Below are positions 29,353-38,000 of a stretch of 64,000 nt of DNA, one piece after another. Source of the stretch: an uncultured Clostridia bacterium (GTDB taxonomy: Bacteria > Bacillota > Clostridia > Oscillospirales > Ruminococcaceae); NCBI GenBank assembly GCA_947586185.1, contig CANPXN010000010.1, positions 1-64,000 of the forward strand. The letters run 5' to 3'. The notes under the pieces were generated by a model that searched no databases, was not told where the DNA came from, and worked only from the letters and a program-made list of their open reading frames with translations. Each line of letters begins with the position of its first letter. Position 1 is the first letter of the stretch. The translations under genes were made by a program, and so were the position numbers.

Positions 29353-30777
29353 TTACTCTTTTAAGTCAATTTTAAATTTATTTTTGCCTCCACGCTTAAC
29401 CTCATAAAGCGCATCGTCAGCAAACTGATAAAGCTCTGAATAAAGAGCACCCTGTCTTGCAAAAGCAGCGCCCATACTAACGGACAGATGATATTTTGCA
29501 TAATCTGCGTCAAAATTAGACTTTATTTTCTCCATAAGCCTTTCAAGCATTGTATTCAGGCTTTCATAAGTAATATCACGACCGATAAATATTGCAAACT
29601 CATCTCCGCCTATCCTTGCAGCTGCATCGTTCTTTCTGTTGAAGAAATTCTCTAAAATATCAGCGCACAGCCTCAATACCTTATCACCCTCAGGATGCCC
29701 TAAATTATCGTTAATAGACTTGAAATTATCCATATCAAGAATAATCAGCGCTCCCTGCCCCGGATTATCGGACAGTGATTTTTCAACAATTTCCTCAAAG
29801 CCCTCACGATTAAGTATCTTCGTAAGCTTATCTGTTTTTGCTTTTCTCTGCATATCGCTCATTTTTCCGGCATAGCCCCTTGTGATAAGCAGCAGCAAAA
29901 CAGCAGCCACAGCAGCTACTAACCCCATTATAAGCTCAACTTTATAAAGATATCCCAAAATAGTATTTTTCTTTACATATGTAACAAGATACCACCCGGT
30001 ACTATCCATTTGCTTTATGTGGATATAATAGGTTGAATTGTTGAAATCAATCTCACTTTGCAGCACTTCTTCGTCTTTTAAAAATGAGTTGATTATCTTA
30101 TAAAATTCATCGCCGTTTTCAAGCGTATTCCCTGCAACATCATACATTGAGTCAGCAATTACGATCCTATCCTCGTCCGTTACAAACATTGCCCCGTCGA
30201 TGCTGCTGTTTTTCACAATATCGTTAACAAGCTGTTTTGCATAGTCCAGATACACGTCCGTACTCATTACTCTTGTTGTATTCGGACACCTCACCCTTGC
30301 CGAAGCGCTTATACAGAGCGTTTTTGTCATCGAATCAACATATGGTTCTCCGAAGACGAAATCATAGCTTTCCTTTCCGTCAATATACCATGGTCTTTCC
30401 TCCAGTACCCATTCGCTGTAATCCGGCACCCAACCCGAAGCGTCAACGTACATTCCGTTTTCATCGCCTACATATATTCCCATAGGATATGCGTCATGTA
30501 CCTGATAGGTCGTTACAAGAAATTTCTCAAGCTCATCTTCCTCATAGAAATTATCCTCAATTGTTTTCTTATATATACCCAGCTCGTTAATAACGCTGTC
30601 CGTCCATAAATCAAGCTGATTTGCACAGTTATCAGAACGGAGGGACATATTGTTCTTGGTAATGGTGATTATTGAATTTGATGTCAGCATAAAGAAAATT
30701 ACTATCAAAATCAACACAACCGAAATAACTGACAGCGTCAGCTGTATATGCCACTTGTAATTTTTAGCCTTTAACAT
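29353..30777 (-). CDS. membrane diguanylate cyclase with extracellular sensor
   Basis: About 474 residues from the ATG at 30777, which has AAGGGG 9 nt upstream. Membrane helix 1 (about 12-34), an extracellular dCache-like sensor (about 40-285, with ERPWYIDGKESYDFVFGEPY), helix 2 (about 286-307), then a GGDEF domain with RIGGDEFAIFIG and the inhibitory RKND I-site. It makes cyclic di-GMP in response to an unknown external ligand. It is monocistronic, and no c-di-GMP effector or phosphodiesterase gene is in the window. Confidence 0.94.
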   Translation of the reverse strand: MLKAKNYKWHIQLTLSVISVVLILIVIFFMLTSNSIITITKNNMSLRSDNCANQLDLWTDSVINELGIYKKTIEDNFYEEDELEKFLVTTYQVHDAYPMGIYVGDENGMYVDASGWVPDYSEWVLEERPWYIDGKESYDFVFGEPYVDSMTKTLCISASARVRCPNTTRVMSTDVYLDYAKQLVNDIVKNSSIDGAMFVTDEDRIVIADSMYDVAGNTLENGDEFYKIINSFLKDEEVLQSEIDFNNSTYYIHIKQMDSTGWYLVTYVKKNTILGYLYKVELIMGLVAAVAAVLLLLITRGYAGKMSDMQRKAKTDKLTKILNREGFEEIVEKSLSDNPGQGALIILDMDNFKSINDNLGHPEGDKVLRLCADILENFFNRKNDAAARIGGDEFAIFIGRDITYESLNTMLERLMEKIKSNFDADYAKYHLSVSMGAAFARQGALYSELYQFADDALYEVKRGGKNKFKIDLKE

Positions 30778-30928
30778 AGCCAAAATCCCCTTCATGAGTA
30801 TTTAGTACAAGTATTATTATATTCGCAGTAAAAACAATCTATTATAATAAGAACACATCATAATAAATGCCAATGCCAAATAGCCGATTTTCACCGCATA
30901 CAAGCGGCAAAAAGTATTATATATTTAC

Positions 30929-30957
30929 ATTATACCACTATGCAGCTTCGCTTTCAA
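30929..30957 (-). promoter_or_regulatory. promoter of the diguanylate cyclase gene
   Basis: TTGAAA (30957-30952), a 17-nt spacer and TATAAT (30934-30929) on the minus strand. The untranslated leader is about 145 nt and contains a CCGC...GCGG hairpin. Confidence 0.7.
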
Positions 30958-31002
30958 GACTTATTTGAACAATTTATACATATTTTGTAAACTCCTTAAA
31001 AA

Positions 31003-31200
31003 ATGTGCTAAGTATAAAAGTTCATCTTATAGTAATAGCTATAACCTCCGGATTTTATGCCTTAGCACATATGCCGTAGAACATTATTCCTCTGCGGCAC
31101 AAACGTCAAAGTAATATCAGTTAACTTTTGAACAGATATGTTAAAACCCAATTGTTTAAAGTCGAAATTAATAATCAAATGCACAAAAAGCCGGAGGTTA
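31003..31200. other. non-coding stretch with nested inverted repeats
   Basis: Between the diguanylate cyclase promoter and the pyrimidine-island promoter I see no gene, but the DNA is highly symmetrical. ATGTGCTAAG (31003-31012) faces CTTAGCACAT (31061-31070), TGCCG (31072) faces CGGCA (31095), and TAACCTCCGG (31042-31051) faces CCGGAGGTTA (31191-31200) across 140 bp. It could be an operator array for PucR or an unannotated RNA; no promoter clearly leads into it. Confidence 0.4.
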
Positions 31201-31201
31201 A

Positions 31202-31230
31202 TTGACTCCCCGTTTGTGTGGTGGTATAAT
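31202..31230 (+). promoter_or_regulatory. promoter of the pyrimidine-degradation island
   Basis: TTGACT (31202-31207), a 17-nt spacer and TATAAT (31225-31230). Transcription would begin near 31237, just before the attenuator hairpin. Confidence 0.8.
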
Positions 31231-31259
31231 CTAAGCATAAGATAAATCAAAGAAATCAA

Positions 31260-31304
31260 GCAGGCAACGGGGCCCGATAAGGGATTCCCGGTGCCTGCTT
31301 TTTT
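31260..31304 (+). promoter_or_regulatory. attenuator: terminator hairpin with large GC-rich loop
   Basis: GCAGGC (31260-31265) pairs with GCCTGC (31293-31298), and inside lie AACGGGG and CCCGGT segments around GATAAGGGATT. The stem is followed directly by six T. The RNA from promoter to terminator is only about 68 nt and ends 20 nt before the first gene. This layout, a terminator that contains its own possible ligand site ahead of a ThiY/NMT1-type transporter, recalls the terminator-embedded HMP-PP (thiS-motif) riboswitch or the NMT1/xanthine motif. I cannot match a consensus from memory. Confidence 0.6.
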
Positions 31305-31323
31305 ATTTTCAGGAGATGATATT

Positions 31324-32109
31324 ATGTCAGAAATGCTAAAAAACAATGATGTGGAAATCATGCTAAAAGACATCGGAATGGTTTACCAGGCAGACGGCAA
31401 GGATGTAACTGCTCTGACTAATGTCAGTATTGATATTCACAAGGGCGAATTTATTTCACTCCTCGGTCCTTCCGGATGCGGAAAAACGACCCTGCTGCGA
31501 ATCATAGCCGACCTTCTTCACCCGACCTCCGGAGAGATTCTTGTTGGAGGGTCTACTCCTAAGGAGGCAAGACTCAAACAGAGATACGGAATAGTTTTCC
31601 AAAGCGCAGTTCTTTATGACTGGCGCACAGTAAAGAAAAACGTTATGCTTCCTCTCGAGATCATGCACGTCAAAAAAGAAGAACGTGTAAAGAGAGCAAT
31701 GAAAATGCTGGAGCTTGTAGGACTTACGGATTTTGCAGACAGCTATCCACGGCAGCTCAGCGGAGGTATGCAGCAAAGAGTGGGCATTGCAAGAGCGCTT
31801 GCAATAAAGCCGGAGATCCTGCTTATGGACGAACCGTTTTCAGCGCTTGATGAATTTACCCGTGAAAAGCTTCATGAGGATTTACTGAGAATATGGAGAA
31901 AGACAAACAAGACCATTGTTTTTGTTACCCATAATATTCAGGAATCCGTATTTCTCTCGGACAGGATATGCGTTCTCTCACCTCATCCGGGAAGGCTTTC
32001 AGCAGTAATTGATGTTGACCTTCCAAGGCCGAGAACAGCAGAACTAAAAAACACAAGAGAATTTACAGAGCTTGTTGCAAAGGTCAGAAACAGCTTTGAA
32101 GGAGTATAA
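31324..32109 (+). CDS. ABC transporter ATP-binding protein (nitrate/taurine/thiamine-precursor type)
   Basis: 261 residues from the ATG at 31324, behind GGAG. All ABC motifs are intact: Walker A GPSGCGKTTLL, signature LSGGMQQRVGIARAL, Walker B ILLMDEPFSALDEFT and switch His in VFVTHNIQES. It powers import by the two permeases downstream. It is the first gene of the pyrimidine island, directly after the attenuator. Confidence 0.96.
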   Translation: MSEMLKNNDVEIMLKDIGMVYQADGKDVTALTNVSIDIHKGEFISLLGPSGCGKTTLLRIIADLLHPTSGEILVGGSTPKEARLKQRYGIVFQSAVLYDWRTVKKNVMLPLEIMHVKKEERVKRAMKMLELVGLTDFADSYPRQLSGGMQQRVGIARALAIKPEILLMDEPFSALDEFTREKLHEDLLRIWRKTNKTIVFVTHNIQESVFLSDRICVLSPHPGRLSAVIDVDLPRPRTAELKNTREFTELVAKVRNSFEGV

Positions 32110-32138
32110 CCTGAGAGGATGTCCCCCTTCCTCTCAGG
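32110..32138 (+). other. intercistronic hairpin
   Basis: Perfect 9-bp arms CCTGAGAGG (32110-32118) and CCTCTCAGG (32130-32138), starting right at the stop codon of the ATPase gene. No U-tract follows, so it looks like an mRNA-stabilising or processing element rather than a terminator. Confidence 0.6.
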
Positions 32139-32225
32139 CAGTGAACATCTTAGGATTAAGTAAGGGCTGATACTGAGTCCGTAGGACTTATATACACTGA
32201 AAAGCTAAAAAAGGAGCTGAAATAT

Positions 32226-33053
32226 ATGTACAGGTTAAAACGTATTGTGACATCCAAGTTGTTTGTCACTCTGATATGGATTTTAGGATTGATCATAATC
32301 TGGGAAGTATGTGCTTCAGTTGTTGAAAGCACAAAAAGAACTCCGGAAAACATTCTTCCTCATTTAAGCGGGATAGTTGATTCCATATTCAGCGACAGAA
32401 AGGTAAACGGCTCTCAGACTGCGTTTCAGATGGTTCTTGACAATGCAGGCGCTACCCTTTCAAGAGCAGGAATAGGCTTTCTGATCGGTACTCTATGCGG
32501 ATTTGTCCTTGCGCTGCTGATGAATTTAAGCGGCATCGCTGAAAAAATCGCTTTCCCATATCTGATGCTTATTCAAATGATTCCTATTTTAGGCATGGCG
32601 CCTATCATAAATGCAATTACAGGAGATATTGCAAAAAGCCGTATTATTATTGCGGCTATCCTCACATTCTATCCGGTAGCTACAAATACTCTTGCAGGGT
32701 TTAAATCGGTTGAACGTGAAAAGCATGAGCTGATGTATTCCTATGCTGCGAATAAATTACAGATTTATATAAAAACGCTTATTCCGTCATGTATACCTTA
32801 TTTCTTCACGGGGCTTAAAATTTCCGCTCCTATGGCAATTACAGCGTCGATCCTTGTAGATACCCTCCAAGGTGGCATAGGTCTTGGCTGTCTTCTCTCA
32901 CAGTCTCTTAAAGGCGCTATGACAAGGTATGTTTTCTGGCAGATAGTATTTTTCAGCGCATTTATCGGTATCATGAGCTTCTGTCTTATGGGTATTATCG
33001 AAAAGGCTCTGACGCCTTATAAAAACAATAGGAAAACAAGAAAGAGGGTGTGA
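32226..33053 (+). CDS. ABC transporter permease, first copy
   Basis: 275 residues with about six membrane helices. It has the binding-protein-dependent permease signature around EREKHELMYSYAANKLQIYI (EAA-like loop). It belongs to the SsuC/ThiX type. AAAGGAGCTG precedes the ATG. It pairs with the next permease, from which it is separated by 4 bp, so the importer is probably a heterodimeric channel. The 88 bp between hairpin and start hold no gene. Confidence 0.93.
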   Translation: MYRLKRIVTSKLFVTLIWILGLIIIWEVCASVVESTKRTPENILPHLSGIVDSIFSDRKVNGSQTAFQMVLDNAGATLSRAGIGFLIGTLCGFVLALLMNLSGIAEKIAFPYLMLIQMIPILGMAPIINAITGDIAKSRIIIAAILTFYPVATNTLAGFKSVEREKHELMYSYAANKLQIYIKTLIPSCIPYFFTGLKISAPMAITASILVDTLQGGIGLGCLLSQSLKGAMTRYVFWQIVFFSAFIGIMSFCLMGIIEKALTPYKNNRKTRKRV

Positions 33054-33057
33054 GCTT

Positions 33058-33876
33058 ATGAAAACCTATGGAACTAAGCTTAAAAAATTAACCTCGGCAA
33101 TCTATCCGATCGCTTTCGGAGTCCTGATATTCATTATGTGGCAGACCCAGCTTCTTCACAAGCTGCTTAACACTGATGTTTATATTCTTCCTCTCCCAAG
33201 CAGGATCGCTGAGATCATCAGCGACAATTCCTCTAAAATAATGGAAAACGTAATTTCAACTGTTGAGGTTGCAATTCCGGGACTTATCTTGGGTTCAGTT
33301 CTGGGATATCTTATTGCTATTATTGCCGCTCTGTTCAAGACCTACGGTTCAGGCGGACTAACGGTAATATCAGCGTTCAATGCCGTTCCTATCGTAGCTC
33401 TTGCTCCGGTTATCACTAACTGGACAAAGGACGTAAGTCCGGAAGCATCGGTAAGAAGCTTTGCAGCGAAGGTAATTGTAGTAACAATAATGTGTACCGC
33501 ATCAATGAGCGTAAACGCCTACAGAGGACTTACAGAGTTGAAACCTTTTTCAGAAGATCTGATGAAATCATATGCCTGCGGCAAAGGAAAAACTCTTCTG
33601 AAGCTAAGGCTCCCAAACAGCGTTCCCTACATATTTACAGCCCTTAGAGTAAGCGTTCCTTCAAGCGTTATCAGTACACTTGTTGCGGAATACTTCGCAG
33701 AATATATTACCGGTGTAGGCCGTCAGATACGTGAAAATATTCTTACAGCTCAGTATGCAACAGCATGGGCATATATCGTTGTTGCATGTCTGATAGGTAT
33801 TATAATGTACATACTGCTCATTTTAGCAGAAAGTATTTTCTTGAAAAACCGCAGACAGGTTTTATCAATTAAATAA
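33058..33876 (+). CDS. ABC transporter permease, second copy
   Basis: 272 residues, five or six membrane helices, same family as the first permease. The EAA-like loop is FSEDLMKSYACGKGKTLLKL, and the conserved AEYFAEYITGVGRQIRENI segment follows. A helix pair near the C-terminus ends in IIMYILLILAESIFL. It is likely cotranscribed with the rest of the island. Confidence 0.93.
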   Translation: MKTYGTKLKKLTSAIYPIAFGVLIFIMWQTQLLHKLLNTDVYILPLPSRIAEIISDNSSKIMENVISTVEVAIPGLILGSVLGYLIAIIAALFKTYGSGGLTVISAFNAVPIVALAPVITNWTKDVSPEASVRSFAAKVIVVTIMCTASMSVNAYRGLTELKPFSEDLMKSYACGKGKTLLKLRLPNSVPYIFTALRVSVPSSVISTLVAEYFAEYITGVGRQIRENILTAQYATAWAYIVVACLIGIIMYILLILAESIFLKNRRQVLSIK

Positions 33877-33955
33877 ACCGAGAAAGAAAAACATAATAGG
33901 CAGCACGGCACAATCTTTACTCAGTATGCCTATAATCAACGAAAGGATGGTTCAT

Positions 33956-35065
33956 ATGAAAAAAACCAAAAAGGCAATTGCGGCAATCTTAGCTTTGACA
34001 ATGGTAATGGCAGGACTTACAGCCTGCAACTCTTCCGATAAAAAGGAAAGCAGCAGCTCTGCATCTTCTGCAAGCGGTTCCTCTTCCGCTAACATGACAA
34101 ACGAAGAAAGAATAGTAGCAGCAGCAAAGGAAGGCAAAGTCGGTAACTGGGGTCTTGGCAACGAGTACGAGATTCAGGCGCTGCTTACAAAATACGGTCA
34201 GAGTACGGACTACCTCTCACAGTCCTTTGACATGGACGGCTTTGACGATGATTCTATCACTCTTGCCTCAGCAATGACGTATAACGAACTGGGACTTGTT
34301 GTAAACGACTATGAAGGTGGCTATGGCTATGGAGATAAGGTCGGAACTATCGACATGAACGACGAAGGCGTAGCAATGCTTGAGGATAATATCTTCTGTA
34401 CCAAGGAGTTCGCTGAAAAGAATCCTAACACAGTAAAAGCGTTCATTTCAGCCTCCCTTAAAGGCTGGCAGTATGCCTGTGAGCATACGGATGAAGCAGC
34501 TCAGATCGTTTTTGAAGCCGGCTCTTCCGTATCCTCAGACCATCAGGCATACATGGCAGCAGAGGTCGCTAAGGTCGTAACGACTGATACAAAGGGTGGG
34601 GCAGTAAGCGATTATGGAAATATGGACGAAGAGGCTATGCAGCAGACTCTCGACCTTGCAAAGCAGTACATAAAGCTTGATGACTCAAGCGCAGCGGATA
34701 AGCTTTCCTCAATGACTCTTGATGATGTAAGAGATACTTCATATTGGGAAGCTGCCAAGAACGGCGATTTCGGCACTCCTGAAAAAACCGATGTTTCTAT
34801 CCAGCTCAAATGGCTGCCTCAGTGCCAGTTCATGGGATATTATGTTGCAGCTGCAAAGGGCTACTACGACGAGGTCGGACTCAACGTAAATATCGTTCCG
34901 GGCGGCGGCGACATTGGCGAAACAACAGCTGTAAACAACGGCACTGTTGACTTCGGCGTAACATGGGTTTCAAACCTTATCTCAGCCGATGCAGGCGGTA
35001 TGGATCTTCTTGAGATCGCTCAGGTTTATCAGCGCTCGGCTATCGTTTTAGTATACAAAAAATAA
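33956..35065 (+). CDS. circularly permuted NMT1/ThiY-type substrate-binding lipoprotein
   Basis: 369 residues from the ATG at 33956. A lipoprotein signal with lipobox GLTAC (Cys24) is followed by a Ser/Ala linker. Residues about 47-268 match the middle and C-terminal part of the NMT1/THI5 family (GNWGLGNEYEIQALL, ASAMTYNELGLV, IDMNDEGVAML, ASLKGWQYA). Residues 279-369 match what is normally the family N-terminus (SIQLKWLPQCQFMGYYVAA, VDFGVTWVSNL, IAQVYQRSAIVLV). The usual order is thus swapped. The protein ends at the point where the normal chain would enter the middle segment. It should bind a pyrimidine-like solute outside the membrane and pass it to the two permeases. Confidence 0.85.
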   Translation: MKKTKKAIAAILALTMVMAGLTACNSSDKKESSSSASSASGSSSANMTNEERIVAAAKEGKVGNWGLGNEYEIQALLTKYGQSTDYLSQSFDMDGFDDDSITLASAMTYNELGLVVNDYEGGYGYGDKVGTIDMNDEGVAMLEDNIFCTKEFAEKNPNTVKAFISASLKGWQYACEHTDEAAQIVFEAGSSVSSDHQAYMAAEVAKVVTTDTKGGAVSDYGNMDEEAMQQTLDLAKQYIKLDDSSAADKLSSMTLDDVRDTSYWEAAKNGDFGTPEKTDVSIQLKWLPQCQFMGYYVAAAKGYYDEVGLNVNIVPGGGDIGETTAVNNGTVDFGVTWVSNLISADAGGMDLLEIAQVYQRSAIVLVYKK

Positions 35066-35072
35066 AAGCGTC

Positions 35073-35110
35073 TCCCAGGCGGCGGTATCCTGCGATACTG
35101 CCGTATGGGA
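35073..35110 (+). other. strong intercistronic hairpin
   Basis: TCCCA, GGC and GTATC on the left pair with GATAC, GCC and TGGGA on the right, with a 4-nt loop, 8 bp after the binding-protein stop. No T-run follows. It could protect the transporter mRNA or tune expression of the enzymes downstream. Confidence 0.6.
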
Positions 35111-35132
35111 ATCTTTAAGGGAGGTAACTTAT

Positions 35133-36491
35133 ATGTTCGACTTAATCATAAAAAACGGAACTGTATGCACAGCTGACGAAATGTTTAAAGCTGATGTTGC
35201 AGTAAAGGACGGCAAAATTGCCGCTGTATCGGAAGATTTGTCCGGCTGTGAATGTGCAAAAGTAATTGATGCATCCGGGAAGCTTGTTCTTCCGGGAGCA
35301 ATTGACGCTCATACCCACCTTGCCATGCCGTTCGGCGGAACAATTTCATCGGACGATTATTTCGCAGGAACAAGAGCGGCGGCATGCGGAGGAACAACAA
35401 CGGTATTTGATTTCGTGCTGCAAGACTTTGGTGAAACAATGGTTGACGCTGTAAAGCGCAGAGATAAGCTCTGCAAGGGTCGTGCAGCTGTTGATTACGC
35501 ATATCATGTCGCAGTAAAGGATGTAAGCGGAAAGCTTCTTGACTCCATCGAAGAAGCCGTTGAATACGGTGTTCCGTCCTTTAAGGTATTCATGGTTTAC
35601 GACTTCGGCGTTACTGACGGAGTATTTTATAAGATACTTGAAAAGGCAAAGCAGTGCGGAGCGCTTATCGGCGTTCATGCAGAAAACAACGAAATGGTAA
35701 ATACCCTTACAGAAAAGTTCCTTTCAGAGGGTAAGACAAGCGCTTGGTATCACTATATGTCAAGGCCTGAATTTGTAGAGGCTGAAGCTGACCGCCGTGC
35801 CATTGCATGGGCGAAGGCTCTTGACACTCCTTTGTATATCGTTCACCTTGCAAACAAGGACGGTGTCAAGGCTGTGACTGAGGCAAAGGACGAGGGATAC
35901 ACTATTTATGCTGAAACCTGTCCGCAATATCTTGAATTTACCTGCGATGTATATAAGAGAGAGGACGGCAGGAACTTCGTCTGCTCCCCTCCAATGAAGG
36001 GAGAGGAAAGCAGACAGGCGCTTTGGGAAGCAATCAAACGTGGAGATATTGACACTATCGCAACTGACCACTGTCCTTTCCAGACCTCTGAAAAAGACTG
36101 GGGTAAAGACGACTTTACAAAGATACCTAACGGCTGCGCAGGAATCGAGAACATGTATCCTTACATGCTTTCAGCCGCAAATGAAGGGAAGATTCCTTTC
36201 ACAAAGGCTGTTGAGCTTTGTGCGGCAAATCCGGCTAAGATTTTTGGATGCAAACAGAAAGGCTCTCTTGCTGTTGGAAAGGATGCGGATATTGTTATCT
36301 ACGACCCTGAAAAGGACTTTACTATAACAAACGAAGCTATGCACTCAGACTGCGATCATACGATCTGGGAGGGCGTAAAGCTTCACGGATATCCGGTTCA
36401 GACATATTCAAGGGGCAAGCTTGTATATGACAACGGCGACTTTGTAGGAGAAGAAGGCTGGGGCGAATTTGTAAAATGCTCCCTTAAATAA
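35133..36491 (+). CDS. dihydropyrimidinase (hydantoinase family)
   Basis: 452 residues, amidohydrolase fold. Metal ligands are visible: HTH in PGAIDAHTHLAMPFGG, the carboxylated lysine in SFKVFMVYD, His in GVHAENNEM and IVHLANKDG, and the catalytic Asp in TIATDHCPF. It opens dihydrouracil to N-carbamoyl-beta-alanine, step 2 of reductive pyrimidine breakdown. GGGAGG precedes the ATG. A role on hydantoins or allantoin-like rings is the main alternative, but the PreA neighbour favours pyrimidines. Confidence 0.93.
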   Translation: MFDLIIKNGTVCTADEMFKADVAVKDGKIAAVSEDLSGCECAKVIDASGKLVLPGAIDAHTHLAMPFGGTISSDDYFAGTRAAACGGTTTVFDFVLQDFGETMVDAVKRRDKLCKGRAAVDYAYHVAVKDVSGKLLDSIEEAVEYGVPSFKVFMVYDFGVTDGVFYKILEKAKQCGALIGVHAENNEMVNTLTEKFLSEGKTSAWYHYMSRPEFVEAEADRRAIAWAKALDTPLYIVHLANKDGVKAVTEAKDEGYTIYAETCPQYLEFTCDVYKREDGRNFVCSPPMKGEESRQALWEAIKRGDIDTIATDHCPFQTSEKDWGKDDFTKIPNGCAGIENMYPYMLSAANEGKIPFTKAVELCAANPAKIFGCKQKGSLAVGKDADIVIYDPEKDFTITNEAMHSDCDHTIWEGVKLHGYPVQTYSRGKLVYDNGDFVGEEGWGEFVKCSLK

Positions 36492-36512
36492 TTACAGAAA
36501 GGCGGAAAGACT

Positions 36513-37988
36513 ATGACCTGTAAGTACAAAGATATTATTATGGCGCAGGAGGCCGCAAGATGTATGCTTTGCACCGACGCTCCCTGTACAGCGGCATGCA
36601 GCAGATCACTTGATCCGGCAAGGGCAGTAAGGGCGATAAGATTTGACAATTCTTCTGTTGCAGGAGCATATATAAACAAAGAATCATGCGCAGACTGTCC
36701 GGCACAGTGTCAATCCGCCTGTATACACTTTGACAGACCTGTCAGGATAAAGGAAATCGCCTTGGGTCTTGAACCCTCTGAGTTGCATAAAGCTGACCTG
36801 TCAATTGATTTCTGCGGAGTTCACTGTGAAAATCCGTTTTTTCTTTCCTCCTCAATAGTTGCAAGCAGCTACGATATGTGTGCTAAAGCGCTTTCCATGG
36901 GCTGGGCAGGAATCGTATACAAAACAATCGGCTTTTATAAGCCAAAAGAGGTATCCCCAAGGTTTGACGCAGTTTTAAACAGCACAAGAAGCTTCTCAGG
37001 CTTTAAAAACTTAGAACAGATCTCCGACCATACCGTGGAGGAGAATATGGAAACTCTGAGGCGGCTAAAAAAAGACTTTCCCGACAAGGTTATCGTTTCC
37101 TCGATCATGGGACAGACCGAAGATGAATGGACAAAGCTTGCAAGGCTTTCAGAAGAGGCAGGAGCCGACATTATTGAATGCAACTTCTCCTGTCCTCACA
37201 TGTCAGCTCATGGACTTGGCTCAGATGTAGGACAAAATCCGGAGCTTGTTTCAAAATACACAGAAGCCGTAAAAAAAGGTACTAAGCTTCCTGTTCTTGC
37301 AAAAATGACTCCGAATTTAGGGCATATGGAAATACCGGCAATTGCGGCAGTGGATTCCGGCGCTGATGGTCTTGCAGCGATAAACACTATCAAGAGCATA
37401 ACTAATATAGACGCTGATTCAATGGTTTCCATGCCGGATATATGCGGTAAATGCTCAGTTTCCGGCTATTCCGGAAAGGCAGTAAAGCCGATAGCGCTGC
37501 GTTTTATCCATGATATGGCTAAATGCCCGGAGCTTAAAAATATTCCAATAAGCGGTATGGGAGGGATCGAAAGCTGGCGTGACGGACTTGAGTTCATACT
37601 TCTTGGCTGTTCAAACGTTCAGGTAACGACCTCAGTAATGGAATACGGTTACAGGATAATTGACGACCTTGTTTCCGGACTTTCTGAATATATGTACAGC
37701 CACAGCATTAAAAAATTAAGCAGTCTTGTGGGAGCAGCTCTTCCAAAGCTTTGTCCTGCGGATGAGCTTGACAGGGATTCGATCGTATATCCCTTGTTTG
37801 ACAAATCTAAATGCACAGGCTGTGGAAGATGCTATACAGCATGCTCTGACGCAGGACATCAGGCTATTGAATTTGACAGCCAAAAACGAAGTGTAAGGCT
37901 TATAGGCAAAAATTGTGAAGGCTGTCATCTGTGCAGACTTGTCTGTCCGGCAGGTGCAATAGGAATAAGCAAAAGAATAATCAGATAG
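36513..37988 (+). CDS. preA: PreA-type dihydropyrimidine dehydrogenase with N-terminal Fe-S domain
   Basis: 491 residues, about 80 longer than the roughly 410-residue PreA. Residues 1-75 carry eight Cys in two groups (C17, C20, C25, C29 and C59, C62, C66, C70), like the N-terminal Fe-S domain of PreT or mammalian DPD. Then come the FMN barrel (ECNFSCPHMSAHGLGSDVGQ, LAKMTPNLG, INTIKSITN) and a C-terminal 2x[4Fe-4S] ferredoxin (CTGCGRCYTAC, CEGCHLCRLVC). It reduces uracil or thymine. The FAD and NAD(P)H domains of PreT are absent, and no PreT gene is nearby. Confidence 0.9.
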   Translation: MTCKYKDIIMAQEAARCMLCTDAPCTAACSRSLDPARAVRAIRFDNSSVAGAYINKESCADCPAQCQSACIHFDRPVRIKEIALGLEPSELHKADLSIDFCGVHCENPFFLSSSIVASSYDMCAKALSMGWAGIVYKTIGFYKPKEVSPRFDAVLNSTRSFSGFKNLEQISDHTVEENMETLRRLKKDFPDKVIVSSIMGQTEDEWTKLARLSEEAGADIIECNFSCPHMSAHGLGSDVGQNPELVSKYTEAVKKGTKLPVLAKMTPNLGHMEIPAIAAVDSGADGLAAINTIKSITNIDADSMVSMPDICGKCSVSGYSGKAVKPIALRFIHDMAKCPELKNIPISGMGGIESWRDGLEFILLGCSNVQVTTSVMEYGYRIIDDLVSGLSEYMYSHSIKKLSSLVGAALPKLCPADELDRDSIVYPLFDKSKCTGCGRCYTACSDAGHQAIEFDSQKRSVRLIGKNCEGCHLCRLVCPAGAIGISKRIIR

Positions 37989-38000
37989 GAGGCGCTTTGT

